From NCBI GenBank assembly GCA_964650975.1, contig CAZYWA010000526.1, positions 1 to 5,562 on the forward strand: 5,562 bases of DNA. Reading direction: 5' to 3'. The notes under the pieces were generated by a model. It was not told the origin of the DNA, did not search any database, and saw only the letters and a program-made list of their open reading frames with translations. Within the stretch, counting starts at the first letter, position 1; every line of letters begins with the position of its first letter. The DNA is from CAZYWA01 sp964650975 [NCBI: uncultured bacterium] (lineage in GTDB: Bacteria > JADJOY01). The translations under genes and the position numbers were made by a program. Shown piece after piece: positions 5,512 to 5,562 of this stretch.

Positions 5512-5562
5512 GGGGGGCTTTTCAAGCCCCCCGCCCCGAAAAAAGTGCGATTTTTTCGGGGC
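5512..5562 (-). repeat. Two-hairpin repeat module, copy B (upstream of the antiporter)
   Basis: On the plus strand, hairpin 2 pairs GGGGGGCTT (5512-5520) with AAGCCCCCC (5524-5532) around TTC, and hairpin 1 pairs GCCCCGAAAAAA (5533-5544) with TTTTTTCGGGGC (5551-5562) around GTGCGA. Read on the minus strand the order is the same as copy A: the 12-bp stem, then the GGGGGCTT stem with no spacer, then the antiporter gene. It lies in the antiporter 5' leader, or it is the end of an unseen gene to the right. The window stops exactly at the last stem base, so any tail, T-tract or further repeat is not visible. No -10/-35 promoter can be placed within the remaining sequence. Confidence 0.8.

Noticed and set aside
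5502-5525. TTG at 5525 as antiporter start
   Set aside because: It lies in the loop-side part of a perfect hairpin, adds KSPPGDS of no visible value, and lacks a binding site. GTG at 5501 has GGGAG at good spacing.
3931-5562. Insertion sequence with the hairpin modules as terminal inverted repeats
   Set aside because: The only gene between them is an antiporter. No transposase or RAYT gene and no target-site duplication can be seen, so a mobile-element call is not supported; it is kept only as a hypothesis.

Overview
The window is a GC-rich stretch of bacterial chromosome. It carries five protein-coding genes, closely spaced except for one convergent gap. A TamB-type (DUF490) gene points to a diderm (Gram-negative-type) envelope. 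The high G+C, frequent GTG starts and a TGCTAAGAT-like promoter fit a proteobacterium-like or related soil or sediment lineage, but the sequence does not allow a species or phylum call. I see no tRNA, rRNA, CRISPR array, transposase or phage gene.

Layout. From 2 to 1459 (+) lies the 3' part of a TamB-like envelope gene whose start is outside the window. After 56 bp come three tightly linked genes on the same strand: a Bcp-type peroxiredoxin (1516-1983), a PAP2-superfamily membrane phosphatase/transferase of the PSLH subtype (about 1980-2648) and an unrecognised secreted protein (2645-3859). The peroxiredoxin/PAP2 and PAP2/secreted-protein junctions both overlap by 4 bases, which suggests translational coupling in one operon. 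On the opposite strand, and convergent with this operon, is a CPA1-family K+/H+ or Na+/H+ antiporter with a C-terminal TrkA-C domain (3987-5501, minus).

Non-coding structure. The 127-bp gap between the convergent genes holds three GC-rich hairpins within 79 bp. Two of them, at 3931-3978, form a module of a 12-bp stem immediately followed by an 8-bp stem. The same two-part module, inverted, occurs at 5512-5562 just upstream of the antiporter start. The antiporter is therefore bracketed by two inverted copies, each with its GGGGGCTT hairpin facing the gene. The long stem differs between the copies at four base pairs, all compensated. This inverted, structure-conserving repeat pair is the most unusual thing in the window.

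Function. The visible genes look like ordinary envelope and stress housekeeping: outer-membrane assembly or lipid transport, peroxide detoxification, lipid phosphate metabolism, an exported protein of unknown role, and cation/proton balance. No defence or biosynthetic system is evident. Novelty rests on the hairpin modules and the secreted orphan.
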